A stretch of 31,715 nucleotides of DNA, from assembly GCA_958427895.1 (NCBI GenBank), contig CAUADW010000016.1:1-31715 (forward strand). The letters run 5' to 3'. Source of the stretch: an uncultured Collinsella sp. Lineage in GTDB: Bacteria > Actinomycetota > Coriobacteriia > Coriobacteriales > Coriobacteriaceae. A program made the position numbers and the translations under genes. Position 1 is the first letter of the stretch. Each line of letters opens with the position of its first letter. Below, one piece after another: positions 8,147 through 15,374 of this stretch. The notes beneath the pieces are model-generated. The model made no database searches. It was not told the DNA's origin and saw only the letters and a list, made by a program, of their open reading frames with translations.

Positions 8147-8190
8147 AAACCCCGGCAGTTGCGAAGAGCTGCCGGGGTTTCTGTCGTTTG
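8147..8190 (+). terminator. Strong stem-loop, terminator-like, upstream of gluQ
   Basis: A perfect 12-bp stem (8147-8158 with 8169-8180, AAACCCCGGCAG) is followed by TTTCTGTCGTTT. No plus-strand protein gene precedes it. It would end a transcript coming from the structured stretch to its left, or attenuate one heading for gluQ. Confidence 0.65.
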
Positions 8191-8304
8191 TGAGGCTAAG
8201 TCGGTACGCAGCGATCGAGACCTTGAGCCGCAAACCCACCGTGCGCAATGCGCACCGCCGCCAACTTGTGAGCGCGGCAACGCCTTCCCTGCCAAGCCCC
8301 GCGC

Positions 8305-8310
8305 TATACT
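8305..8310 (+). promoter_or_regulatory. Candidate -10 element for a leaderless gluQ transcript
   Basis: TATACT ends seven bases before the A of the gluQ ATG (8318). Transcription would then start at or next to the start codon. No Shine-Dalgarno sequence lies in between (GCGCTATACTCGTCCGCATG). No good -35 is visible. Confidence 0.55.
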
Positions 8311-8317
8311 CGTCCGC

Positions 8318-9328
8318 ATGGATATCAAAACACGCAACATAGCAACGCCCGCCGCGGACGCGCCAGCGACGCCACCCGCCTCCGCCCCCGCGCCCGTCGT
8401 GGGCCGCTTTGCCCCGTCGCCCTCGGGCCGCATGCACTTGGGCAACGTGTTCAGCTGCCTGTGCGCATGGCTTTCGGCCCGCAGCCAGGGCGGCAGCATC
8501 GTGTTGCGTATCGAGGACCTGGACGATCGCTGCAAGCGCCCGGAACTTGCCGCTCAACTGATTGACGATCTGACCTGGCTGGGGCTCGAGTGGGACGAAG
8601 GCCCCTACTACCAGCACGATCGCCTGGATCTGTACGAGGACGCCCTGCGCCAGCTGCAAGACGCCGGCCTCACCTATCCCTGTTTTTGCACGCGTGCCGA
8701 ACTCCACGCCGCGAGCGCGCCGCACGCCAGCGACGGCACGCCCATCTACCGCGGCGCCTGCAGAGGTCTTTCTGCTGATGAAATCACCCGCCGCAGTGCC
8801 CTGCGTGCTCCGGCCACGCGCCTGCGCGTGCCCACCGTCGACGACCTCGCCAGCGACGTGATCGAATTCGTGGACCGCACGTACGGAGCCCAATGCGAAG
8901 CACTCGCCACCGAGTGCGGTGACTTTTTGGTGCGCCGCAGCGACGGCGTGTTTGCCTATCAGCTGGCCGTGGTGGTCGACGACGCTGCCATGGGCGTCAC
9001 CGAGATCGTACGCGGATGCGACCTGCTTGGTTCCACGCCGCGCCAGATCTATCTGCAACATCTGCTGGGACTGCCCACGCCGCACTACGCGCACATTCCG
9101 CTGCTCATGTCACCGGACGGCCGCCGCCTTTCCAAGCGCGATCGCGATCTGGACCTGGGCGAGCTCCGCACCCGCTTTGGCACACCCGAGGCACTGTTGG
9201 GATGGCTCGCCGGGCAAACAGGCATCGCGCCGGACACCACGCCGCGTACCGCCGAGCAGCTGGTCGAGCACTTTAGCTGGGACGTCATCCGCGCGCATCA
9301 GGAGAACATCACTGTAACGGTCGAGTAG
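8318..9328 (+). CDS. gluQ: Glutamyl-Q tRNA(Asp) synthetase (GluQRS-like)
   Basis: 336 residues from ATG 8318, the length of the truncated GluRS paralogues that lack the anticodon-binding domain. These transfer activated glutamate to queuosine in the anticodon of tRNA(Asp). Visible features: VGRFAPSPSGRMHLGN with the HIGH-class HLGN (40-43); IEDLDD; the zinc site Cys122-x-Cys124 (YPCFCTR) with Tyr144 and Cys148 (PIYRGAC); and the KMSKS equivalent in GRRLSKRDRDLDL. The first 27 residues form an Ala/Pro-rich extension. An upstream in-frame ATG at 7970 would add 116 unrelated residues across a terminator and was rejected. A discriminating GluRS would be longer by about 150 residues. Confidence 0.92.
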   Translation: MDIKTRNIATPAADAPATPPASAPAPVVGRFAPSPSGRMHLGNVFSCLCAWLSARSQGGSIVLRIEDLDDRCKRPELAAQLIDDLTWLGLEWDEGPYYQHDRLDLYEDALRQLQDAGLTYPCFCTRAELHAASAPHASDGTPIYRGACRGLSADEITRRSALRAPATRLRVPTVDDLASDVIEFVDRTYGAQCEALATECGDFLVRRSDGVFAYQLAVVVDDAAMGVTEIVRGCDLLGSTPRQIYLQHLLGLPTPHYAHIPLLMSPDGRRLSKRDRDLDLGELRTRFGTPEALLGWLAGQTGIAPDTTPRTAEQLVEHFSWDVIRAHQENITVTVE

Positions 9329-9343
9329 CCAGCCACCCCGCCT

Positions 9344-10069
9344 CTACGCAACATCCCAGGGCTGGAGTTCGTCGCCCAAGCGAACGATGCAGTCGTAGAG
9401 CACGGTGTGACGCTCGGCCGGGTTGGTATCCCGATGAAAATGCCCGTAGTACCAGCGCTTGTAGTCCAAGCGGTCTTCCAGCTCATCGAAAAATGCCGTA
9501 AGCCGATCAACGGAGGGGCAATTCCAGCCGGACGCTGGATAAAGCGTGGACGAAAGCATGCGCGTAGAGCAGGTGTGAGTGATCACGTAGTCGACCGTCC
9601 AGCCCACGCTGTCGAGCTTTGCCCGCGCCTCCTCAAAGTTGCGCTCGTCCGGCAGCTCCTGCGGCCACCAGCTGGAATACGGAATGCGGTATTCCTTGTC
9701 CACGCTCGTGGCGCCGCCCATGGTAAAGACCGTTGAGCCGTCGAGCTCAAAAACCTCGCCGCGCGTCAGGCGCCGTATGGGCGAGGTATCCGACAGGCGC
9801 TGCGTCAGCCCACCGTGCCACAACTCCATGGGGCGTTCCGCCCAGTGATCGAAACGCTCGTGGTTGCCGTCGACAAACAGCACGGTGTAGGGGCGCGACT
9901 CCAGCCAAGCAATATCGGCACATTCCTCGGTAGAAAAGTCCCAAGGAAAGCCAAAGTCGCCCGCGATGATGAGATAGTCGTCGCTCGCCAGGCTATCCCC
10001 AAGCTCCCAATCGCGGAGCTTTTGCATGTCAGCGCCGCCATGAATATCGCCTGTTACATAGACCGTCAT
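9344..10069 (-). CDS. Calcineurin-like metallophosphoesterase
   Basis: 241 residues from ATG 10069. CAGGGAAG lies upstream, inside what would be coding if the earlier ATG at 10105 were used, so the later start is preferred. The metal-binding motifs appear in order: GDIHG (D-x-H), GDFGFPWD (GDxx), GNHERFD (GNHE), ITHTC and YGHFHRD (GHxH). This is a complete dinuclear phosphoesterase site. The substrate is unknown; family members act on nucleotides, phosphoproteins or phosphodiesters. It converges on gluQ with only 15 bp between the stop codons. Confidence 0.9.
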   Translation of the reverse strand: MTVYVTGDIHGGADMQKLRDWELGDSLASDDYLIIAGDFGFPWDFSTEECADIAWLESRPYTVLFVDGNHERFDHWAERPMELWHGGLTQRLSDTSPIRRLTRGEVFELDGSTVFTMGGATSVDKEYRIPYSSWWPQELPDERNFEEARAKLDSVGWTVDYVITHTCSTRMLSSTLYPASGWNCPSVDRLTAFFDELEDRLDYKRWYYGHFHRDTNPAERHTVLYDCIVRLGDELQPWDVA

Positions 10070-10154
10070 CGGATTACCACTTCCCTGTAAGTCGCTAGCC
10101 CACATTCTGCACGATCACTAAGCCAACCGTTCCAGCCCTTCCATCCCTTAGGGC

Positions 10155-10394
10155 TTACCCTTCGTTCTTCCATCCAAACGGGTCAAGCACCCAAAAAACC
10201 AGATCGAGCACGCCGCCGGTCATCATGGCGCCGGCAAGGGCCATGCAAACGTGCAGAGAACTGGCACTTCGGAGCACGTCGAATGGCCCCAGAACAGCCA
10301 GCAGCGCGACCGCTGCGCCGGCAAGGCACAACGCGAGGCACGGCCCCGCGTCCTTGACGCACTTCTTTGCGAGATGCTTGGTGTTATCGCTCAT
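10155..10394 (-). CDS. Small membrane protein of unknown function
   Basis: 79 residues from ATG 10394 (AAGGAG upstream, about 10-base spacing), start MSDNTKHLAKKC. Two hydrophobic segments (CLALCLAGAAVALLAVLG and CMALAGAMMTGGVLDLVFWVL) are separated by a short loop, and the protein ends DPFGWKNEG. Four cysteines lie near the membrane segments. I do not recognise the family. The 85-bp gap to the metallophosphoesterase downstream would allow co-transcription. Confidence 0.65.
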   Translation of the reverse strand: MSDNTKHLAKKCVKDAGPCLALCLAGAAVALLAVLGPFDVLRSASSLHVCMALAGAMMTGGVLDLVFWVLDPFGWKNEG

Positions 10395-10752
10395 TGGTAT
10401 CGAACTCCTTAGAGGGTCGTTGTTTGGGTACATGCCGCCGCGGCAGAGCAGGGCGGCAGGGTAAGTGTCCCATGCCGTGCGGACATCAATGGAGAAACCG
10501 CCTGCTCGACCAACCTTTGACGCCGTTTTGCACCGGCACCACATCCCCCGCTATCGAGGTCTAATACTTTTCCCACCGCCACCCAAAAACTCATCCAACA
10601 TTAATCTTGGCTCAAGAATCGCTTAATCTATAACCTGCACTATAGAGTTCGACCAAGGGCGGGGCGGCGCCGCGCAACGCAGGCCGCCGAACGCAACGCT
10701 CGCGCCCGGGCAGATCGCCCGGCGTCGCGCCCATCGAACGAAAGGACAGGTC
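10395..10752. other. Divergent intergenic region before the DUF4342 operon
   Basis: No gene is supported in these 358 bp. It holds a promoter candidate at 10607-10634. Near 10708-10728 there is a GC-rich hairpin (GCCCGGG...CGCCCGGC) in what would be the 5' leader of the plus-strand operon. The left half, upstream of the small membrane protein, shows nothing further that I can name. Confidence 0.6.
10607..10634 (+). promoter_or_regulatory. Promoter candidate for the DUF4342-kinase operon
   Basis: TTGGCT (10607-10612), a 16-bp spacer and TATAAC (10629-10634) form a housekeeping-type promoter. It gives a leader of about 110 bases before ATG 10753. Confidence 0.6.
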
Positions 10753-11295
10753 ATGGACGACCTCGAAAAAGTTGAAACCATCCGCACCAAGTGCAACGTG
10801 AGCTACACCGATGCCAAGGCGGCGCTCGACGCCGCCGACGGCAACGTGCTGGATGCCATCATTTGGCTCGAGTCGCAGGGCAAGACCCAGACCACGTCGG
10901 CACACGCCGCCACCGAGTCCGCGCCGGTCGACGAGCCCTCGGCCGAGATGGTCGCCGCGCAGGCCGCCTACGAGAAGTCGAGCGAAAAGACCGACTTCTC
11001 TAAGAAGATGGACAGCGTGTGGGAGTACCTCAAAAAGCTCTTCCGCCTGAGCCTGGACACCAAGTTTATCGCCACGCGCCGCGATGCGATTATCCTCAAC
11101 ATTCCCATCCTGATCCCCATCGTCGCGCTGTTTGCCTGGGGCGCCACGATATGGCTGATGCTGATTGGCCTGTTCTTTGGCATGCGTTACCGCATCGATA
11201 GCGACGGCGACGTGCCCGGCAGCATCAACAACCTTATGAATCACGCTGCCGATGCCGCGGACGACATCAAGCAAAATCTCAACGACGACAAGTAA
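10753..11295 (+). CDS. UBA-like/DUF4342 membrane protein
   Basis: 180 residues. Residues 1-42 resemble a ubiquitin-associated-type three-helix fold of the kind at the N-terminus of EF-Ts (VETIRTKCNVSYTDAKAALDAADGNVLDAIIWLESQ), as in DUF4342 proteins. A low-complexity linker (about 43-85) follows, then one hydrophobic segment or hairpin at about 115-142 (IILNIPILIPIVALFAWGATIWLMLIGLFFGM), and an acidic tail. It opens an apparent three-gene operon, 18 bp ahead of a response regulator. That context suggests a link to envelope signalling, but the role is unknown. AAAGGACAG precedes ATG 10753. Confidence 0.85.
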   Translation: MDDLEKVETIRTKCNVSYTDAKAALDAADGNVLDAIIWLESQGKTQTTSAHAATESAPVDEPSAEMVAAQAAYEKSSEKTDFSKKMDSVWEYLKKLFRLSLDTKFIATRRDAIILNIPILIPIVALFAWGATIWLMLIGLFFGMRYRIDSDGDVPGSINNLMNHAADAADDIKQNLNDDK

Positions 11296-11313
11296 TCGCA
11301 GACGGGGGCACGT

Positions 11314-12099
11314 ATGGCACGAATCCTGATCGTAGAGGACGAGGAGAAAATCGCCCGCTTTGTGACGCTCGAGCTGGAGCACGAGGGCTACCAGGTGGAG
11401 CACGCCGCCGACGGCCGCACCGCCGTGGACCTGGCGCTGAAGCGCGACTACGATCTGATTCTGCTCGACGTGCTGTTGCCGCAGCTCAACGGCATGGAGG
11501 TCCTGCGGCGCGTACGCAAGCACAAGGATGTGCCGGTGATTATGGTCACCGCGCGAGATGCCGTGATGGACAAGGTGGCCGGGCTCGATGCCGGTGCTGA
11601 CGATTACCTAACCAAGCCGTTTGCCATTGAGGAGCTGTTCGCACGGATCCGCGTTGCGCTGAAGCGCTCGGAGGCCGTGCGGACGGCTTCCAGCGTTGGC
11701 GGCGCCGGCGCCAGGGCTGGCGTAGCGAGCGGCACGGCCGCCGGTATCGCCACAATGTCCCCGGCAACCGACACGGCCCAGACCGCTGCCACACCCTCCC
11801 CCGCCACGCTCACTGTGGGCTCAGTCGTGCTCGATCCCGACCGCCGCGAAGTCACGGTCGCCGGCTCGCCCATCGCGCTCACGGCCCGCGAGTTCGATGT
11901 CCTCGCCCTGCTTATGGCACATGCCGGCACCGTGCTCACGCGCGAACGCATCGCGCACGAAGCGCTGGGCTACGAATACATGGGCGACACCAACAACGTC
12001 GACGTGCACATCGCGCATCTACGCGCCAAGATCGAGGACGCCGGCGGCGCCCGCATCATCCAAACCGTGCGCGGGGTGGGCTATGTCTGCCGCGCGTAA
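11314..12099 (+). CDS. OmpR/PhoB-family response regulator with long Ala/Thr linker
   Basis: 261 residues, about 35 longer than usual. The receiver domain has Asp9, phosphoacceptor Asp52 (ILLDVLLP) and Lys101 (YLTKPF). The winged helix from about 166 has LTAREFDVLALLMAHAGTVLTRE and ends IIQTVRGVGYVCRA. The extra length is a linker at about 121-165 made almost only of Ala, Gly, Thr, Ser and Pro (GGAGARAGVASGTAAG and onward). The stop overlaps the kinase start by 17 bp, so the two are translationally coupled. The OmpR class is certain. The regulated genes are unknown, though autoregulation of the operon is plausible. Confidence 0.93.
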   Translation: MARILIVEDEEKIARFVTLELEHEGYQVEHAADGRTAVDLALKRDYDLILLDVLLPQLNGMEVLRRVRKHKDVPVIMVTARDAVMDKVAGLDAGADDYLTKPFAIEELFARIRVALKRSEAVRTASSVGGAGARAGVASGTAAGIATMSPATDTAQTAATPSPATLTVGSVVLDPDRREVTVAGSPIALTAREFDVLALLMAHAGTVLTRERIAHEALGYEYMGDTNNVDVHIAHLRAKIEDAGGARIIQTVRGVGYVCRA

Positions 12100-13378
12100 C
12101 GCCGAGGCCAAGCGCGTCACCTCCATCGCCCGCGCCATCAACTGGAGCTATATGTGGCGCCGCCTGATGAGCTACGTTTGGCTCGACCTGCTGCTAGTAG
12201 TGATTGTGGCGGCGATCCTTGTCTATGGATACAACCAGACGCTGCCCAACGGCGCGTTTACCGCAGGATGGATCCCCAGCGCCACCGTTCGCGGCATGAC
12301 GCTGACGCCCGCGCGCGGCTGGGACCTGACAACGCTCACCTATACCGTCGAGCTCGCGCGTACCACCAAGACTTTCCCCCTCGCGCAGGACCTCGTCACG
12401 CTATGGCCTCTCTACCTTGTCGTTGTGGGTTGGCAGGTCATCAGCGTGCTCAACATGCTCGGCGGCGCCCGCCGCGTGCGCCGCACCATGGCGCCGCTCA
12501 ACGATCTGGCCCTGCGCGTGGACGAACTCGGCCGTATGCAACTCGCCGGCGGCAAAATGGAAACACTGGAGCAGGCCATCGAGCGCGCAAGCGTCGACTC
12601 GCCGAGCGTCACCACCGGCGACGCCGACCTGGCAAGCATCGAGGTCGCACTCAACCGCCTGCTGCGCCAGATGCAAGAGGCCAAGCTGCAGCAGATGCGC
12701 TTTGTCAACGACGCGAGCCACGAGCTGCGCACGCCCATCGCGGTGATTCAGGGCTACGTGAACATGCTCGACCGCTGGGGTAAGGACGACCCGGACGTGC
12801 TGGCGGAATCCATCGCGTCCCTTAAAGCCGAAAGCGAGCACATGCAAGAGCTTGTGGAGCAGCTGCTGTTTTTGGCGCGCGGCGATGCCGGGCGCACGGT
12901 CCTGCGGCGCGCGCATACCAACTTGGCTGCACTGGTCAGCGAGGTATGCGAAGAATCGCAGATGATCGATACCGAGCACACGTATCGGCTGGCTTCTGAC
13001 GCTGCGCTTGCCAGCGACCCGCGCTGCGACGCGCCCGTCGACGTGGCGCTCGTGAAGCAGGCTCTGCGCGTGATCGTGCAAAACGCCGCCAAGTACTCGG
13101 ATGCGGGAACGACCGTCACATTTGGCATAACGCCGGATGCGGGCGCGGGCACAATCGACATAAGTGTTGAGGACGAGGGCATCGGCATGAACCAGGAATC
13201 CGCAGCTCACGCGTTCGAGCGGTTCTACCGTGCCGACAACGCGCGCGATGCCGGCGCACAGGGTTCGGGTCTGGGGCTTGCGATCGCCAAGTGGATCGTC
13301 GACAGCCACGGCGGCGTCATCGGTGTGACCTCGGTCGAAGGGGTCGGCAGCCGCTTTACGATTCGCCTGCCACGATAG
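12083..13378 (+). CDS. Sensor histidine kinase of the DUF4342 operon
   Basis: 431 residues from ATG 12083 (GCGGGGTGGG upstream), overlapping the regulator by 17 bp. Membrane segments lie at about 31-49 and 103-125, enclosing a small extracellular domain of about 53 residues. A HAMP-like stretch follows. The H box reads FVNDASHELRTPIAV with His213. The ATPase domain has N box QNAAKYS, G1 VEDEGIGM, F box FERFYRAD and G2 GSGLGLAIAKWIV. This is a standard HisKA/HATPase_c kinase. An alternative start at Met24 (MWRRLMSYVW) would also keep both membrane helices. The operon ends at the terminator 20 bp downstream. Confidence 0.93.
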   Translation: MSAARNAEAKRVTSIARAINWSYMWRRLMSYVWLDLLLVVIVAAILVYGYNQTLPNGAFTAGWIPSATVRGMTLTPARGWDLTTLTYTVELARTTKTFPLAQDLVTLWPLYLVVVGWQVISVLNMLGGARRVRRTMAPLNDLALRVDELGRMQLAGGKMETLEQAIERASVDSPSVTTGDADLASIEVALNRLLRQMQEAKLQQMRFVNDASHELRTPIAVIQGYVNMLDRWGKDDPDVLAESIASLKAESEHMQELVEQLLFLARGDAGRTVLRRAHTNLAALVSEVCEESQMIDTEHTYRLASDAALASDPRCDAPVDVALVKQALRVIVQNAAKYSDAGTTVTFGITPDAGAGTIDISVEDEGIGMNQESAAHAFERFYRADNARDAGAQGSGLGLAIAKWIVDSHGGVIGVTSVEGVGSRFTIRLPR

Positions 13379-13397
13379 GAAGCCCCTCGGCATAAAT

Positions 13398-13433
13398 AAA
13401 GGGATAGGGCCACGCGGCCCTATCCCTTTTTGC
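13398..13433. terminator. Terminator between kinase and VOC gene
   Basis: AAAGGGATAGGGCC and GGCCCTATCCCTTTTT form a stem of 13 bp or more with a short loop. Plus-strand transcripts from the kinase get a T-run. On the minus strand, the A-rich left arm (AATAAA) gives TTTATT after the stem, so it may also serve the convergent gene. Confidence 0.9.
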
Positions 13434-13453
13434 CAGCTATGGCAGCTTGTGCG

Positions 13454-13828
13454 CTACTCGCGGCACAGGTGCACGGCGAAACCGGCGAACTCGCGCTTAA
13501 AGTACACGAGTTTGGTGCCACCGTCGGGCAGCAGCGCGCGCGACTCCTCGTTGACCTCGAGCCCACGCTCGGCAAACCACTTCTCAGCTGCATCGATGTC
13601 GTTGACGGCAAAGCCGATGTGACCTTTGGTGCCACGACCGTTCTGCTTCATGATCTCGACCAGCGAATCGTTGAAGTACGAAACCGGGGTCTCGATGACG
13701 GGCAGGCCCATCATCGTCGAGAACAGCTCCGCGATCTCCAGGGCGTCTGCCGGGTCGGTGGCGTTAATGCCCACATGGGCAACGCGCATACCAAAGAGCT
13801 CTACCGGGTTGGCGTTCTGCTCACTCAT
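13454..13828 (-). CDS. VOC-family protein resembling the C-terminal domain of bifunctional KDPG/KHG aldolases
   Basis: 124 residues of glyoxalase/vicinal-oxygen-chelate fold (babbb repeats). It shows FGMRVAHVGINATDPADALEIAELF, a central KGHIGFAVNDIDAAEKWF, and FAGFAVHLCRE at the end. The wording HVGINA...ALEIA...LF and GHIGFAVNDID closely follows the accessory domain fused to 2-keto-3-deoxy-6-phosphogluconate aldolases in many Firmicutes. Here it stands alone. It lies 11 bp downstream of a PTS IIB gene on the same strand, so a role in sugar-acid or polyol metabolism is inferred. The ligand is unknown. Methylmalonyl-CoA epimerase is the other common annotation for such proteins but fits less well. 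Confidence 0.8.
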   Translation of the reverse strand: MSEQNANPVELFGMRVAHVGINATDPADALEIAELFSTMMGLPVIETPVSYFNDSLVEIMKQNGRGTKGHIGFAVNDIDAAEKWFAERGLEVNEESRALLPDGGTKLVYFKREFAGFAVHLCRE

Positions 13829-13839
13829 GCAGTCAGCGC

Positions 13840-14127
13840 CTACTGAGCCATGACGTCGAGAACGGCCTTCTCGGCGGCAACGCGGTTCATGCCGGTCATG
13901 AAGGGCACGCCACTCACGTACGGGCAGGTGAGGCCCTCGGGGGCAACAGTGGTGGCGATCAGCAGGTCAGCGCCCTCGTCGCAGTAATCCTTGGCCTCGG
14001 AGATGGCGCACTGCACGATCTCGTACTTGTCGGCATAACCGTTGGCGTCGAGCAGGGTAGCGACCTTCTGGGCAACGAGCGTGGAAGTAGCAGCGCCAGC
14101 ACCGCAAGCCAAAACGATCTTCTTCAT
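13840..14127 (-). CDS. Stand-alone PTS IIB component, galactitol type
   Basis: 95 residues. The phosphocysteine loop sits at the N-terminus (MKKIVLACGAGAATSTLVAQKV, Cys8), as in GatB-like IIB proteins, which pass phosphate from IIA to the incoming sugar. The remainder (ISEAKDYCDEGADLLIATTVAP) fits the Rossmann-like IIB fold. GGGAGAC lies upstream of ATG 14127. No IIA or IIC is encoded nearby, so it must either work with components elsewhere or have a regulatory job. Possible start of a two-gene unit with the VOC gene. Confidence 0.88.
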   Translation of the reverse strand: MKKIVLACGAGAATSTLVAQKVATLLDANGYADKYEIVQCAISEAKDYCDEGADLLIATTVAPEGLTCPYVSGVPFMTGMNRVAAEKAVLDVMAQ

Positions 14128-14229
14128 AGGTAATGTCTCCCTTCATGGTTTACTTTAGGTAAGTGTACCGCAGCGAGCGATGGCACTCGGCCTCGATGAG
14201 CTTTTATGCCAGTTTGCTTGCGCGCTGCG

Positions 14230-14235
14230 TATAAT
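14230..14235 (+). promoter_or_regulatory. -10 element for the helical-repeat protein gene
   Basis: A perfect TATAAT lies 55 bp upstream of ATG 14291. No convincing -35 is visible at 16-18 bp. Confidence 0.45.
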
Positions 14236-14290
14236 ACATCTAGTACGTGTTGTCATACCGCTCGCTTTATGAGCGACTAAGGACCCTAAT

Positions 14291-14914
14291 ATGCCCGATT
14301 CCCGCACCCTCTGGACCGCCGTCGTTATCATCTGCATCGCCGTGTCGGTGTTCTTTAGCGTCAAAAAACGCACCACGTTTAAACGCCTGCAGCAATTGAT
14401 TGCCGCCAAGCAGTGGGATGAGTTCGATCGTTTGCTCGACGGCAAACTCACCAGCATGCTGTACCCGCGCTACAACCGCGACTACCTGCGCCTGAACTCC
14501 TATCTGCTGCGCGAGGACCACGAGCGCGCCAGCGAGATGTTTGACCTGCTGTTGGGACTCAACCTCCCCAAGATGCAGCGCGTCGACCTGGTGATTAAGG
14601 CCTTTAACTACTATGTTGGCCAGGAGGACCGCAAAAAGTCCAAAGAGCTGTTGCACGAGATCAAGGGCTTTGAGGGAGGTCAAGCAGAGGCGGTTGCACA
14701 CGAGTGTCAGCTGATGTACGACACGATGATCCTCAAGCGCCACAACGACATTCCCGAGCTGGAGCGCATGCTCGAGGATGTCGGCGACGACCCGGTCAAG
14801 CGCTGCCGCTTGGAGTACCTGCTGGCCCTGCAGTACCAGAACAAGGGCGACGAAGCCAAGTTCCAGGAGTTCCTGGAGAAGTCGGGCCAACACTCGATGG
14901 CCGTCAACGCGTAA
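14291..14914 (+). CDS. Membrane-anchored TPR-like protein of unknown function
   Basis: 207 residues. One N-terminal helix (TLWTAVVIICIAVSVFFSV, about 6-24) with a KKR stop signal anchors a cytoplasmic helical domain. That domain contains pairs of amphipathic helices of TPR character, for example REDHERASEMFDLLLGL and CRLEYLLALQYQNKGDEAKFQEFLEKSG. There are no catalytic motifs. It is followed 31 bp later by tRNA-Leu and is divergent from the PTS IIB/VOC pair. A scaffold or partner-binding role is an inference from fold only. Confidence 0.8.
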   Translation: MPDSRTLWTAVVIICIAVSVFFSVKKRTTFKRLQQLIAAKQWDEFDRLLDGKLTSMLYPRYNRDYLRLNSYLLREDHERASEMFDLLLGLNLPKMQRVDLVIKAFNYYVGQEDRKKSKELLHEIKGFEGGQAEAVAHECQLMYDTMILKRHNDIPELERMLEDVGDDPVKRCRLEYLLALQYQNKGDEAKFQEFLEKSGQHSMAVNA

Positions 14915-14945
14915 CGGACGGCTTGTGCTAGACTTCTAGTCTCAC

Positions 14946-15030
14946 GGGGGCGTGGCGGAATTGGCATACGCAGGAGACTTAAAATCTCTCGCCGCAAGGA
15001 TTGTGGGTTCGAGTCCCACCGCCCCTACCA
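14946..15030 (+). tRNA. tRNA-Leu (anticodon UAA), CCA encoded
   Basis: The acceptor stem GGGGGCG pairs with CGCCCCT (first pair G:U), followed by discriminator A and CCA. The anticodon stem GGAGA/TCTCT encloses CTTAAAA, placing UAA at positions 34-36. The variable region is longer than normal, as expected for a class II tRNA. The T arm is GTGGG-TTCGAGT-CCCAC. It reads UUA/UUG codons, which are rare in this GC-rich genome. Confidence 0.93.
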
Positions 15031-15277
15031 TATGGAGCTTTCGAGCCCGTGTTCCTCAGGGATGCGGGCTCGCTTCTTTTAGATGCCGGTGGGACTCGAA
15101 CCCGCGAGGGGGCGAGCGTTAAGCGGACGCGCAGCGTCCGAAGCGAGCCGGCGAGGGCGCCGACAGGCGGCCGAAGCCGGTGCGTATTTGCGCAGCAAAT
15201 GCGCGGACGTCCCACCGCCCCTACCATATGGAGCTTTCGAGCCCGTGTCCCCAAGGGATGCGGGCTCGTTTCTTTTA
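15013..15277 (+). repeat. Direct repeat of tRNA-Leu 3' end plus terminator
   Basis: Copy 1 (15013-15081) covers the last 18 bases of the tRNA including CCA, plus its terminator. Copy 2 (15209-15277) repeats it 196 bp downstream. The first 40 bases are identical and the rest differs at only a few positions, mostly in the terminator loop. Between them, 15083-15098 is an inverted copy of the tRNA T arm (GGTGGGACTCGAACCC). The arrangement is what integration at a tRNA 3' end leaves behind, but the intervening 130 bp encode nothing. Confidence 0.85.
15042..15081 (+). terminator. tRNA-Leu terminator
   Basis: CGAGCCCG (15042-15049) pairs with CGGGCTCG (15065-15072) and is followed by CTTCTTTTA. Confidence 0.85.
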
Positions 15278-15293
15278 CACGCCGGCGGGGCTC

Positions 15294-15364
15294 TAAGTTG
15301 CGGTGGAATAGTTCCTGTTTTGGTAGTTTACCAGCCCATTTAGGAACTATTCCACCGCAACTTA
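15294..15364. repeat. Palindromic repeat, copy A (perfect 23-bp arms)
   Basis: The arms 15294-15316 and 15342-15364 are exact reverse complements (TAAGTTGCGGTGGAATAGTT... outward), with a 25-base loop. The same outer sequence recurs at 16881-16947 and 23621-23689. It lies upstream of the ATPase gene. Confidence 0.9.
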
Positions 15365-15374
15365 GGTTGGTGTT

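Noticed and set aside
7974..8317. T-box or other named riboswitch ahead of gluQ
   Set aside because: No T-box antiterminator core or other diagnostic consensus is present; only generic hairpins.
7970..8317. N-terminal extension of gluQ from ATG 7970
   Set aside because: It would translate a dispersed repeat and a terminator-like hairpin and add 116 residues unlike the family.
15209..15277. A second tRNA-Leu gene
   Set aside because: Only the last 18 bases of the tRNA are repeated; the acceptor 5' strand, D arm and anticodon arm are absent.
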